From Geobacteraceae bacterium (GTDB taxonomy: Bacteria; Desulfobacterota; Desulfuromonadia; Geobacterales; Geobacteraceae): DNA of 53,620 nucleotides. The stretch is taken from NCBI GenBank assembly GCA_025356035.1, contig JANXYN010000172.1, forward strand, positions 1 through 53,620. Direction: 5' to 3'. Below the pieces are notes generated by a model that worked only from the letters and a program-made list of their open reading frames with translations, ran no database searches and was not told the origin of the DNA. Positions 31,631-39,243 of this stretch are shown piece after piece. Made by a program: the position numbers and the translations under genes. Positions within the stretch are counted from its first letter, which is position 1. Each line of letters starts with the position of its first letter.

Positions 31631-32362
31631 CTACTCAACTAAATCCTTGATCACCGGCTGTTTCTGCAGCCGTTTGTAGTAGAAGTTCTGACCGTAGAGG
31701 ACCGCCACAGGGTTGTGGCCGGTGACTCGGTCTTTTGCCACCAGGGTGGTGACCGGTGCCTTGGAGTACTTGGTAAACAGCATGTCGTGGCCGACGCAGA
31801 GGCCGACGATGATGTTCATTTCGGTGCCGATCCGGTTAAGAATCTTGGCCTGGGCAATCGGGTTGCAGGCGGGCTCGAAGCCCCCCGGCCGGACCTTGTC
31901 CTGCTCCGTCAGACCTAACTCCAGCTTGTCGATACTTCCCGCCTTACAGCAGACGCTCTGGGGCTCGAGCGCCTGGGCCTTCAGGATCGCAACCAGATGC
32001 TCTGTTTCCGCTAAAAGGCCGATGCAGGTGGCAATGCCGATCTTCTTCCATCCCATGAGTTTTGCCAGGGCAACGGTATCCTCCACCCTGTTCCAGCGGG
32101 CGTTCACCGCATCGCTTCCCGGCACCGGCTGATAGCAAAGCCCTTCCACCCGGGCCGCGACCTGGGCGAGCCGGGCATCTTCAGCATCGCCCCGGTACTC
32201 CTCAAAAGCCGCCTCGATGAGATCGCCATGCTGTTCCGACGGGCAGTTGCCCGGTTTCGGTGGCCGGCTGGCAGGATCGCTCCAGCAGTTGGTGGTGCCG
32301 CACTTCTGCCAGACCGCGCTGCATTTGCTGCAGGAAAGGGGGGTCTCGTCACCGCTTGTCAT
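31631..32362 (-). CDS. DUF1847 cysteine-rich metal-binding-type protein
   Basis: A 243-residue protein with a cysteine-rich N-terminus (LSCSKCSAVWQKCGTTNCW) and further conserved Cys motifs (ATCIGLL, SVCCKAGSID, EPACNPIAQA, GLCVGHDML). This pattern matches the DUF1847 family found in anaerobes. The cysteines suggest metal or Fe-S binding, but no function is established. AAAGGAG precedes the ATG. A repeat with 18-bp terminal inverted repeats lies just upstream. Confidence 0.8.
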   Translation of the reverse strand: MTSGDETPLSCSKCSAVWQKCGTTNCWSDPASRPPKPGNCPSEQHGDLIEAAFEEYRGDAEDARLAQVAARVEGLCYQPVPGSDAVNARWNRVEDTVALAKLMGWKKIGIATCIGLLAETEHLVAILKAQALEPQSVCCKAGSIDKLELGLTEQDKVRPGGFEPACNPIAQAKILNRIGTEMNIIVGLCVGHDMLFTKYSKAPVTTLVAKDRVTGHNPVAVLYGQNFYYKRLQKQPVIKDLVE

Positions 32363-32376
32363 ACATATTCTCCTTT

Positions 32377-32522
32377 AACAGGTTGTTGAAAAACGTAGCG
32401 AGGAAGGCCAGATGCAAGGCGCACGGAGCGCAGAGCCCGAGACATATCAAGTAGATAGGAGAGGGAGCGAGCACCGCGCAACGCAGCAGATGGCCTCCGC
32501 AGTAGTTTTTCAACAACCTGTT
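32377..32522. repeat. mini-element with 18-bp perfect terminal inverted repeats (copy 1)
   Basis: AACAGGTTGTTGAAAAAC at 32377-32394 is repeated exactly in reverse complement at 32505-32522, enclosing 110 bases. Inside the ends, GTAGCGAGGAAGG (left) and CATCTGCTGCGTTGCG on the complement of the right recur in copy 2 at 39244-39320, in opposite orientation. It has no ORF and ends 4 bases from the DUF2288 stop. It resembles a MITE or REP-type element. Confidence 0.85.
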
Positions 32523-32525
32523 AGG

Positions 32526-32816
32526 TCAAAGCTTTTCCTGAATCAGGACAAAGGGGCTTATAATCAAAGTGGAAAAGCGCTTTTCCCGCTGCTCGTTCCA
32601 GGCAGCAAGCTGCTCCTGCGAAGGCTTGGCGAGTTTCCCTGAGGCAATCAACCCATCGACCGCAGCAGCATCGTTGCTGGCGACTTTGCTGCCGGTATCG
32701 ACCAGGTCGAGTTCCGGTGCCACCACGATCAGCCCGCCACGCTCTAGGTGGGCGCGAAGCCAGTCCCATTCCGCTTCGTCAACAGTCAGCGCCAATTCTT
32801 CCTTTGTGGGTAACAT
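32526..32816 (-). CDS. DUF2288 family protein
   Basis: A 96-residue protein with the DUF2288 pattern DEAEWDWLRAHLERGGLIVV, ELDLVDTGSKVASND, GKLAKPSQEQLAAW and the C-terminal LIISPFVLIQE. The function of this small family is unknown. AGGAG stands 8-10 bases before the ATG. The stop lies 4 bases from the end of the mini-element, which may act as its transcript terminator. No membrane segment or signal peptide is visible. Confidence 0.8.
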   Translation of the reverse strand: MLPTKEELALTVDEAEWDWLRAHLERGGLIVVAPELDLVDTGSKVASNDAAAVDGLIASGKLAKPSQEQLAAWNEQREKRFSTLIISPFVLIQEKL

Positions 32817-32863
32817 GCATCATACTCCTGCTCTTCGATTATTTAAATCCACCCAGCGCGGCA

Positions 32864-33334
32864 TTAGAGGGGACAGTGGGACCGCCCTCGCGTTGCCAGG
32901 TACTGTTGGTGGTACTCTTCGGCCCGCCAGAAGGTAACGGCCGGCGTGATTTCGGTGACGATGGGGCGGCTGTACCTGCCGGAGTGCTGCTCCTTCTCCA
33001 GAGAGGCGCGGGCGGCCCGTTCCTGGTCCTGAGTATGGTAGAAGATCACCGAGCGGTAGTTGCTGCCGATGTCCGGCCCCTGGCGGTTAAGCTGGGTGGG
33101 GTCGTGGCAGTTCCAGAAGTGGCCGAGCAGCTCTTCGTAACTTATTTGGGCCGGGTCGTAGGTCAGCTCCACCACCTCGGCGTGGCCGGTGGTGTGGGCA
33201 CAGACCTCTTCATAGGTGGGGTGGGGCTTGCTCCCCCCCATGTAACCGACCTGGGTGGCCACCACACCATGCAGCTGGCGGTATTCCTCTTCCACATGCC
33301 AGAAGCAGCCGGCGCCGAACGTCGCTTTGTTCAT
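32864..33334 (-). CDS. msrA: peptide-methionine (S)-S-oxide reductase
   Basis: MsrA repairs the S-sulfoxide of methionine. The 156-residue product from ATG 33334 starts [18 protein letters not shown], where the Cys in GCFW is catalytic; the usual following Gly is His here. [49 protein letters not shown] and the C-terminal YHQQYLA are family markers. AGGAGGAGG before the ATG selects this start over the longer frame to 33409. It appears cytoplasmic, with no signal peptide. Confidence 0.95.
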   Translation of the reverse strand: MNKATFGAGCFWHVEEEYRQLHGVVATQVGYMGGSKPHPTYEEVCAHTTGHAEVVELTYDPAQISYEELLGHFWNCHDPTQLNRQGPDIGSNYRSVIFYHTQDQERAARASLEKEQHSGRYSRPIVTEITPAVTFWRAEEYHQQYLATRGRSHCPL

Positions 33335-33466
33335 GGTCCCCTCCTCCTTGGCTGCCGGCAGGACGCTCCGGCCTGGCCAGCCCACATCTTGTTGCCCCTT
33401 CAGGAACACGCCACATCCAAGCCTGCCGTTCCATCATACAAAATCCTACCAAGATTTTCCAGCCAA

Positions 33467-34210
33467 TTACGGCAACCAAACGGGCGGGACCGCGTGTCGC
33501 CAGCCGAGCCGGTCGAGGAGGAGGACAAAGGGTTCGTCCAGTGGTGCGGCGATCGTGAGCATCTCGCCAGTGCTAGGGTGCGAAAAGGAAACTTCCGCAG
33601 CATGGAGCAGGAGGCGCTGACAGTGAAATTCATCGCGGAACAGTCGATTGTGGCGACCCTCACCGTAGTTGGTGTCACCGATGATCGGATGCAAAAGATG
33701 CTTCAGGTGCCGGCGGAGCTGGTGCCGGCAGCCGGTCAGGGGGTTGGCTGCGAGCAGGGAGTAGCGGCTGGCTGGATAACGCCCCACCGCAAAGGGGAGC
33801 TCCACCGTGGCGAGCCGGCGAAACTCGGTGATTGCTCCCTTGGTTTCGAAGGCAGTCTGGGGCTGATCATGCAGCAGCCGGTCCGGCTCCTCTGCCAGCG
33901 GGTGATCGATGATCCCTGCCGTTTCGGGAACGCCACGGACCACAGCCAGATAGGTCTTCTCCACTTGCCGTGAGGCGAAGCACCGGGTAAGTTGGGCCGC
34001 GGTTGCTGGGGAAAGGGCAAATAGAAGCACGCCGGAGGTGGGCTTATCGAGTCGGTGGACTGGGTAGACATGGCGGCCAAGGTGGTCACGGAGGAGCTGC
34101 AGGGCGAAGCGGGTCTCGTGGCGGTCGATGTTGCTCCGGTGGACCAAGAGGCCGGCAGGCTTGTTGACGGCAACAAGCTGTTCGTCCTTGTAGAGTAAGG
34201 TTAACTCCAT
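33467..34210 (-). CDS. truC: RluA-family tRNA pseudouridine synthase (TruC-like)
   Basis: A 247-residue pseudouridine synthase. The catalytic motif is YPVHRLDKPTSGVLL with Asp as nucleophile. The later RHQLRRHLKHLLHPIIGDTNYGEGRHNR segment and QRLLLHAAEV match TruC, which modifies U65 of some tRNAs. The frame can be extended to 34318, but ATG 34210 (MELTLLYKDEQLVAVNKPAG) is the natural start, 5 bases after the Nudix gene stop. The fold is certain; the exact target is inferred. Confidence 0.87.
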   Translation of the reverse strand: MELTLLYKDEQLVAVNKPAGLLVHRSNIDRHETRFALQLLRDHLGRHVYPVHRLDKPTSGVLLFALSPATAAQLTRCFASRQVEKTYLAVVRGVPETAGIIDHPLAEEPDRLLHDQPQTAFETKGAITEFRRLATVELPFAVGRYPASRYSLLAANPLTGCRHQLRRHLKHLLHPIIGDTNYGEGRHNRLFRDEFHCQRLLLHAAEVSFSHPSTGEMLTIAAPLDEPFVLLLDRLGWRHAVPPVWLP

Positions 34211-34214
34211 AGAA

Positions 34215-34793
34215 TTATAGCCTTGCGATGAGATCGAGGAACTGCACCACCAGCCGGTAAGTGAGCCCCCAGAGGAGGGGCTTTCCCGGTGGTGATAGAC
34301 GAATGGCGGGGTGTCCATGGGCGCGTTTGTCGAAGCTAACCGATCCCTCTACGCGCTGTTCAAGATTAACTAACTCCATAAGCGGCACCCAGAAGGCGTC
34401 ACGCACTTCGCCACTCAAATTGAATGGCCTGGCTTCCCCTATTCCGTAGACAAAACAGGAGACCCGGACTGGTAAGGAGGCGCCGCTTACGTCGGAGAGT
34501 TGGCCGAGATAACGCGCGCTCCGCAGATCGAGACCGATTTCTTCCCGAGTTTCCCGTTCCGCTGCCTGTCGTAGGCTAGCGTCATCCGCCTCGATCTTGC
34601 CGCCGGGAAAAGCCAGGTCCCCCGACCAGGGGTCCCGTTCATGGGCGGCTCGTTCGATGAAGAGCATTTCCAGACCGCTCCTAGCCTCGCGGAGGATGAG
34701 GGCAACGGCCGCAGGGTTTTTCTGATCAGCCGGGAGCAGTGCTGGTTCATGGGTGACCAGGATGTGCCGAATGTCGTCAAGTGTTGTCATCAT
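34215..34793 (-). CDS. Nudix hydrolase, CoA pyrophosphatase-like (NudL/YeaB type)
   Basis: A 192-residue Nudix protein. The box GGKIEADDASLRQAAERETREEIGLDL has the GX5EX7REUXEEXGU spacing in full. The preceding LFIERAAHERDPWSGDLAFPGG matches the extra motif of coenzyme A pyrophosphatases, which split CoA into phosphopantetheine and adenosine 3',5'-bisphosphate. Substrate assignment is inferred from that motif. The start ATG ATG at 34793 has a poor ribosome site. It is close-coupled with truC downstream. Confidence 0.83.
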   Translation of the reverse strand: MMTTLDDIRHILVTHEPALLPADQKNPAAVALILREARSGLEMLFIERAAHERDPWSGDLAFPGGKIEADDASLRQAAERETREEIGLDLRSARYLGQLSDVSGASLPVRVSCFVYGIGEARPFNLSGEVRDAFWVPLMELVNLEQRVEGSVSFDKRAHGHPAIRLSPPGKPLLWGLTYRLVVQFLDLIARL

Positions 34794-34835
34794 AAATATA
34801 ATAAACGAAGGGTTACGCTGCTAACTGGCGGCCTG

Positions 34836-35495
34836 CTATTCGAACTGGGCCTTGAACGCGCCGACCGCCAGCCGCAGTTCGGCGACTTCCGCACGCAGGG
34901 TGGCCACTTCCTCTTCCAGTCTGACAAGCCGTTCTTGGTCGGCCCTTAAGGGCTGACGGGCCGATTCCGGCACTGGGGCAAGATCATCGGTGGCAAGCTG
35001 TGGCTCTCCGGCGAACAGATGCGCGAAGCGGGATTCCTTCCGGCCTGGTTGGCGGGGGAGCCGGGTAACGAGAGGTGGCGTGCGCGCCAGCAGCTCTTCC
35101 AGAACCGCCTCGACCGCGGCCAGGTCGGCGAACTGGTGCATCCGCTCGGACCTGTTGCGGAGTTCCCCAACCGTCTGCGGACCGCGCAACAGGAGTTCGG
35201 CGAGCAATGCCAGTTCCGGCGGGTCGAGGCGCAGCCGCTCTGCCAATATGTGACGGTACTTGGAGGCTCTCCCGCCCTCGGCCGCCTGGATTGCCAGATG
35301 CTTCATCCGCAGTGCGTCAAGGGTGCGGACCACCTCGGTATCCTCGAGGTTCATCAGCGGGTCACGGTTCGACTTCTGGTTGCAGGCGTTGGTCAGGGCG
35401 TTTACGGTAAGGGGGTAGTACTCCGGGGTGGCCAGTTCCTTTTCGATCAGGCAACCGAGTAACCGTACCTCAAATTCATCCAGGATCGGCTCCAT
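34836..35495 (-). CDS. yceH: YceH-family (DUF480) protein
   Basis: A 219-residue protein with the strongly conserved YceH N-terminus: LDEFEVRLLGCLIEKELATPEYYPLTVNAL and ACNQKSNRDPLMNLED. The fold is two winged-helix domains. The C-terminal segment from about 170 (EEEVATLRAEVAELRLAVGAFK) is a coiled coil. The biochemical role is unknown, though the winged helices suggest nucleic-acid binding. AAGGAG 7-8 bases before ATG supports the start. Confidence 0.9.
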   Translation of the reverse strand: MEPILDEFEVRLLGCLIEKELATPEYYPLTVNALTNACNQKSNRDPLMNLEDTEVVRTLDALRMKHLAIQAAEGGRASKYRHILAERLRLDPPELALLAELLLRGPQTVGELRNRSERMHQFADLAAVEAVLEELLARTPPLVTRLPRQPGRKESRFAHLFAGEPQLATDDLAPVPESARQPLRADQERLVRLEEEVATLRAEVAELRLAVGAFKAQFE

Positions 35496-35587
35496 CAGGC
35501 ACTCCTTCTCTGCATTCGCGACATTTGAATTTAAAGTTTACCGACATATACGAAAAAAGCACATACGGGACGTCGTCCCACAGTCTG

Positions 35588-36211
35588 CTAGTCGGAAAAG
35601 CCGCCTGCATAGTCGATGACGCAAACGGTTCGGAAGCCGGGGTGAGGTCCGCAGCTAGCCCCGGCCGTAGCGAACGCCGATTTATAGATGTTGCTCCGAT
35701 GGCCACGATTTTTCACACCGTCGTCGATGATTAGCTGCATCACCACCAGCCGCGCCTGATCTGGGCCGTAGGCGATGTTTTCGCCGATGGTAGTCTGCCA
35801 ATGGCCATGGCGCTCGATGCGGGTTTTCATATCGCCGCTTTTCTTTCCCACATGGCCGGTGGCGCCATTCTCCCCTTGTTCCTGTGCCAAATCTGCGGCC
35901 GCAAGGGCAAGACCTTCAGACCAGGTGAGTTGCGGAACCGGCTTCTGTTTTTCGAGAAAGTGGAGCGCCTCGTCCACAGCCGGCAGCCCTTCCTGGGTGA
36001 TGATGTGGGTATTTTCTGCGCCGGGGAGCGTATAGTAATTGTCGCGATAACGGGCACGAAATGCGCGGATAAAGCCGGCATAAGCCTGGGGGTTGGTGCG
36101 GGCGAGACTCATTTCCTGCACAATCCCCTCTTCAAGGGACGAGCCGGCCCGGGCGTTGACGGCGGTCAACAATAAGGCGAAAAGACAAGCGGAACGCAAA
36201 ATATGGGGCAT
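35588..36211 (-). CDS. secreted CAP/SCP-domain protein
   Basis: A 207-residue protein with signal peptide MPHILRSACLFALLLTAVNARA. The CAP (SCP/PR-1) domain shows NPQAYAGFIRA, LTWSEGLALAAADLAQEQGENGATGHVG, HGHWQTTIGENIAYG and GHRSNIYKSAFATAGASCG. The conserved His and Glu residues (GHVG, IGENI, GHRSN) line the usual cleft. Bacterial CAP proteins are extracytoplasmic and mostly of unknown role. AAAGGAAG precedes the ATG. It is transcribed away from the glutaredoxin-like gene. Confidence 0.88.
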   Translation of the reverse strand: MPHILRSACLFALLLTAVNARAGSSLEEGIVQEMSLARTNPQAYAGFIRAFRARYRDNYYTLPGAENTHIITQEGLPAVDEALHFLEKQKPVPQLTWSEGLALAAADLAQEQGENGATGHVGKKSGDMKTRIERHGHWQTTIGENIAYGPDQARLVVMQLIIDDGVKNRGHRSNIYKSAFATAGASCGPHPGFRTVCVIDYAGGFSD

Positions 36212-36517
36212 CTATTTCTTCCTTTGAAGAGAAAATTTGTGGCGCGCACTCAATGCCAGCCGCCTGCCGTGCTTGCCACCCGGCTAAAGGGGCGGCATAA
36301 CTATAGCAGTTTTTAGCAGGAGGTGCATCGGTTTTCAGAACTTATCCGTAGATTGCAGACAGACGGCAATGCGGGGACTTTCATCGCGGCTCGGCTGGTT
36401 GAATGGTCGAAGAAAATCGGTTGTGGCACGCCCTGGAATCGGGTAAGATAACCATCGTAGCTCAGCACTGAATTGCCGAATAGCCTGCAGTGGTCGCACT
36501 GCGGAAAAGGATCAGCG
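36212..36517. other. 306-base divergent intergenic region, nothing recognised
   Basis: This region lies between the divergent CAP gene and the Sec-glutaredoxin gene, and must hold both promoters. I see no conserved motif, riboswitch or coding frame. A short minus-strand ORF across it lacks any family feature and a ribosome site. Confidence 0.5.
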
Positions 36518-36886
36518 TTGAAACAGGCAAATATTCTCTTTCCTTCCCTCCTCATGCTTGCACTATGCCTTGGCATTGGGACAGCCATGGCCCGCCCACC
36601 TGCTTCTGGCTCTGTGGACATCGTCATCTACGTCGGCGCCGGATGACCATACTGCAGCCGAGTGGAAAGTTATTTCACCAAAAAAGGTATCCCCTATATC
36701 TGCCGTGACATCAGCCAGGACAAAGTGGCGCGCCGGGAGTGGCGCGAGCGCTTCGCTGGCGAGATCGTGCCGACAGTGGTCTTTAACGGAGGGAGGCGGG
36801 TCGTGGATGGCTTCGACATCCCCTCCATCGAACGGGCCCTCCGGGAACTGACCGCAGCTCCTCCCCGCGTATCCAAGACCAACTGA
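36518..36886 (+). CDS. exported glutaredoxin-like selenoprotein (UPYC motif, in-frame UGA)
   Basis: The frame reads through a TGA at 36644-36646 placed exactly where the first Cys of a glutaredoxin CPYC motif should be: IVIYVGAG-U-PYCSRVESYF. Start TTG 36518 has AAAAGG 7 bases upstream and gives 122 residues. Residues 1-24 (LFPSLLMLALCLGIGTAMA) form a signal peptide, Sec is residue 43 and Cys 46. The cis-Pro element VPTVVFNGG follows near 95. Just after TGA the RNA can fold CC-at-ACT, loop GCAGCCG, AGT-GG (36647-36665), as a bacterial SECIS-like hairpin with G opening the loop. An exported thiol/selenol redox protein is inferred. A nonsense mutation is the alternative. Confidence 0.82.
36647..36665 (+). 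promoter_or_regulatory. possible SECIS-like hairpin after the UGA
   Basis: Immediately after the TGA, CC (36647-36648) and ACT (36651-36653) pair with AGT (36661-36663) and GG (36664-36665). The two-base bulge is AT and the 7-base loop starts with G. Bacterial SECIS elements are short hairpins just downstream of UGA with a G at the loop start. The stem is short, so support is moderate. Confidence 0.45.
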
Positions 36887-37029
36887 GCGACCCATCTGCA
36901 GAATTTGAAGGCAGCCGTGGAATTCCAGGCGAGCGTCGTTTTTTGCTGGACGGAACGGCATGGTTCAACGTAACATATTTCAGATACAGCCTCCGGCTGT
37001 ACAACACCACAGACGAAAAGGACAACGTA

Positions 37030-37530
37030 ATGGCACTGGCAAAAAAAGGGGATAGAGTAAAAATCAACTTCACCGGCACCCTCGAAGACGGGACCATCTT
37101 CGAGTCGACCCTGGAGGATACGGATTGCGGCAGCGATGACTGTGGCAGCGACGATTGCGATAGCGATGACTGCGGTTGCGGCTGCGAAGCGGGGCCGATG
37201 GAACTCACCATCGGCGAGGAGGAGTTTTTCAGCCAGGTGGAGGAGGCGCTGATCGGCATGGCCCCCGGCGAGAAAAAGAAGGTGATCATCCCCGCCGAGG
37301 ACGCCTTCGGCGAGTACGACGAGGAGCAGATCTTCACCATCGGCCGGGATCAGGTCCCTGCCGGTGTCACCCCCGAGGTGGGGGAGGAATTCGAGCTCAC
37401 CGATGATGACGACGAAGTCATTGAGGTGACGGTGGTTGAGGTGACCGACACCGAGCTGGTCCTCGACGCCAATCACCCCCTGGCCGGAGAAGACCTCACG
37501 TATGAATTCGAGTTGGTGGAGATTCTCTAG
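37030..37530 (+). CDS. SlyD-like FKBP peptidyl-prolyl isomerase with Cys/Asp-rich insertion
   Basis: A 166-residue FKBP-type cis-trans prolyl isomerase of the SlyD class. It starts MALAKKGDRVKINFTGTLEDGT at ATG 37030, with AAAAGGA upstream. The EEEFFSQVEEALIGMAPGEKK and AEDAFGEYDE segments flank the IF (insert-in-flap) domain, and DANHPLAGEDLTYEFELVEIL ends it. Residues 31-52 are an unusual insertion of four DDCGS-like units followed by GCGC, with six cysteines and many Asp. Ordinary SlyD carries its metal-binding cysteines in a C-terminal tail, which is absent here. It lies 143 bases downstream of the Sec-glutaredoxin. Confidence 0.9.
   Translation: MALAKKGDRVKINFTGTLEDGTIFESTLEDTDCGSDDCGSDDCDSDDCGCGCEAGPMELTIGEEEFFSQVEEALIGMAPGEKKKVIIPAEDAFGEYDEEQIFTIGRDQVPAGVTPEVGEEFELTDDDDEVIEVTVVEVTDTELVLDANHPLAGEDLTYEFELVEIL
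37120..37182 (+). repeat. 15-base tandem repeats coding DDCGS units
   Basis: Four imperfect 15-base units (37120-37134, 37135-37149, 37150-37164, 37165-37179) encode TDCGS, DDCGS, DDCDS and DDCGC inside the SlyD-like gene, followed by a GGCTGC pair. Wobble-position differences show they are not freshly duplicated. Confidence 0.85.
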
Positions 37531-37576
37531 TCTGCTAAGCGACGGCCAATTTCCGCACACAAACGATTTGCAAAAT

Positions 37577-37605
37577 AACAGAGGTGGCCAATGGCCACCT
37601 CTGTT
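37577..37605 (+). terminator. hairpin terminator after the SlyD-like gene
   Basis: AACAGAGGTGGCCA (37577-37590), one base, then TGGCCACCTCTGTT (37592-37605) form a perfect 14-bp inverted repeat about 50 bases past the stop. The T-tract is weak (TTGCG), so it may be partial or also act as a transcript 3'-end protector. Confidence 0.7.
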
Positions 37606-37690
37606 GCGTATGGGCCCCCACAGGCCGGCTGAAGGAAGCAGCAAAGATGTCCGATAAATCCGTAACGACGCAAAACCAGGGAACGCCCCA

Positions 37691-38698
37691 ATGAATCAGG
37701 CACCATTGCTAAACCGGGTCTCGGACGGACCTGTCACGACAGTTCAACTCCCATGGCCGCCTGGGAGTGCTCCTCTGATGCTGGCACCGATGCAGGGTCT
37801 GACCAACCACGCCATTCGCTCGCTGTTTATCGACTGGGTGCGGCCAGATCTGGTGTTCACCGAATTCATGCGGGTCAATCCGGTTGCTCCCATCCGGCGC
37901 CTTTCAGCGGGGGATCTGCGCGAGATCAGCACTGCAGAACAAAAAGTACCGCTGGTTGTCCAGCTGGTCGGGCATGGCAAAGAAGCGTTGGTGTCTGCTG
38001 CTCTAGCCGCCGAGGCCGCCGGAGCTCTGCACATCAACCTCAATATGGGTTGTCCCTATGGCCGCATGACGACAGGTCTTACCGGCGGCAAGATGCTGCG
38101 GCGTCAGGAGGATCTGGTGGAGATCATCCCCGCCCTGCGCCAGGCCATTTCCGGGACTTTTTCCATCAAGCTGCGCGCCGGTTACGAGGATCCCCAGCAG
38201 ATATTCAGTCTGCTCCCCCTCTTTGAGAGTGCCGGGGTAGATTTCCTGGTGCTTCACCCCCGTACGGTACTGCAGGAATATACTGGCTCCGCTGACCACG
38301 CGGTCACTGCAGAAGTGGTGCGGCAGACCCGCTTGCCGGTCATTGCCAACGGCGATATCCGTAGCGCTGCGGACGGCTGGCGGGTTTTGCGGGAGACCGG
38401 TGCCGCCGGGCTGATGCTCGGCAGGGGTGCTATTGCGGACCCGATGCTGTTTGAAAGGTTGCGGGGGAAGGGAGCCCCAGAGCCGGATCAGCAGGAAAAG
38501 GGCGCGCTGCTCGGCCGGTACCTGCGGGAAGTACTTGCGCGTTACAGAGCAATTTATTGCGGCGAGGCCCAGGTGCTCGGCAAACTCAAGGCGATCATCG
38601 TCCATATGGAAGAACCCTGCTTCGCCAAAACCCTTAAACGACTGAAGAAGACCAACAGCCTGCAGCAATTTGCTGCCGTGCTCGATGAGCTTGGCTAA
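37691..38698 (+). CDS. tRNA-dihydrouridine synthase family protein
   Basis: A 335-residue FMN-dependent enzyme that reduces uridines in tRNA. Motifs: MLAPMQGLTNHAIRSLF at the N-terminus, HINLNMGCPYGRMTTGLTGG containing the active-site Cys, KLRAGYEDP, VLHPRTVLQEYTGSADH, and the FMN-phosphate motif ANGDIRSAADGWRVLRETGAAGLMLGRGAIADP. The C-terminus is a helical RNA-binding bundle. It differs from DusA/B/C enough that the position modified is not assigned. It ends 3 bases before the DUF3820 gene. Confidence 0.9.
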   Translation: MNQAPLLNRVSDGPVTTVQLPWPPGSAPLMLAPMQGLTNHAIRSLFIDWVRPDLVFTEFMRVNPVAPIRRLSAGDLREISTAEQKVPLVVQLVGHGKEALVSAALAAEAAGALHINLNMGCPYGRMTTGLTGGKMLRRQEDLVEIIPALRQAISGTFSIKLRAGYEDPQQIFSLLPLFESAGVDFLVLHPRTVLQEYTGSADHAVTAEVVRQTRLPVIANGDIRSAADGWRVLRETGAAGLMLGRGAIADPMLFERLRGKGAPEPDQQEKGALLGRYLREVLARYRAIYCGEAQVLGKLKAIIVHMEEPCFAKTLKRLKKTNSLQQFAAVLDELG

Positions 38699-38701
38699 AC
38701 T

Positions 38702-38926
38702 ATGGAATCTCTTCTCCCCAACGATTATCAGGCGCTGTTGGAGCTGGCCCGGATGCGGATGCCCTTCGGCAAGTACCAGGGATTGCGGCTGATTGATCTA
38801 CCCGAGCCCTATGTGGTCTGGTTTGCACGCCAGGGGTTTCCGGAGGGGAAGCTGGGGGAGATGCTGCGGGCGGTCTACGAGATCAAGGTCAATGGACTGG
38901 AGTTTCTGTTCGAGCCGTTGCGCTAG
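38702..38926 (+). CDS. DUF3820 family protein
   Basis: A 74-residue protein with the family core MPFGKYQGLRLIDLPEPYVVWF, followed by FPEGKLGEMLRAVYEIKVNGL. This small family is sometimes labelled a quorum-sensing-regulated virulence factor, but its function is unknown. It starts 3 bases after the dihydrouridine synthase stop, so the two are cotranscribed and closed by the hairpin at 38947. Confidence 0.85.
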   Translation: MESLLPNDYQALLELARMRMPFGKYQGLRLIDLPEPYVVWFARQGFPEGKLGEMLRAVYEIKVNGLEFLFEPLR

Positions 38927-38946
38927 CTGCGGCCAAGAGGCCAGAC

Positions 38947-38983
38947 GCAAAAGGGGCCCGGCATATCCGCCGGACCCCTTTGC
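38947..38983 (+). terminator. intrinsic terminator after DUF3820
   Basis: AAAGGGG-C-CCGGC (38950-38962), loop ATATCC, then GCCGG-A-CCCCTTT (38969-38981) form a stem with one mismatch, and the flanks GC/GC extend it. A short T-run follows. Confidence 0.75.
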
Positions 38984-39034
38984 ACCAATTTTTCATTTTA
39001 CTCTCATATATTTATAAATAATAGCCTGTATTTT

Positions 39035-39240
39035 GCGATTTCCGGAGGTAGAATTCAGACAGGTAGCGCTACCTGCAACAGAATGCCAACACAAGGAGGG
39101 TGACGTATAGAGGAAGTAACTCCAGCTCACAATCTAAGGCATTATCTGACCGGTGGCAGTATCGCGCCGGTATGACCCTTGAAAAGGGTGACACGGAAAC
39201 ATTAATAACAGAGGCCCGCCTATATGGCGGGCCTTTCATT
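39035..39240 (+). ncRNA. candidate small RNA of multiple hairpins with terminator, no known family
   Basis: After an AT-rich stretch (38985-39022, with TATAAA at 39013-39018) comes a chain of hairpins: CAGGTAGC-GCTACCTG (39060-39075), ACCGGTG/CGCCGGT (39149-39155/39165-39171, 9-base loop), ACCCTT-gaa-AAGGGT (39175-39189), and a 9-bp terminator stem (39212-39234). GGA motifs occur at 39044, 39095, 39112 and 39195. An ORF from GTG 39100 would run past the terminator and lacks a sensibly placed ribosome site, so I favour non-coding RNA. A regulatory leader is less likely because no gene on this strand follows within 1 kb. Confidence 0.55.
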
Positions 39241-39241
39241 T
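39212..39241 (+). terminator. intrinsic terminator of the small-RNA candidate
   Basis: AGGCCCGCC (39212-39220), loop TATAT, GGCGGGCCT (39226-39234), then TTCATTT. A perfect 9-bp stem with a U-rich tail, about 10 bases before the second mini-element copy. Confidence 0.85.
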
Positions 39242-39243
39242 GT

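Noticed and set aside
36313-36627. 104-residue minus-strand ORF overlapping the Sec-glutaredoxin leader
   Set aside because: It overlaps a better-supported gene on the other strand and has no ribosome site.
36662-36886. A 74-residue gene starting at GTG 36662
   Set aside because: It lacks the first strand and redox motif of the glutaredoxin fold. The fold continues upstream through the TGA with a signal peptide and ribosome site.
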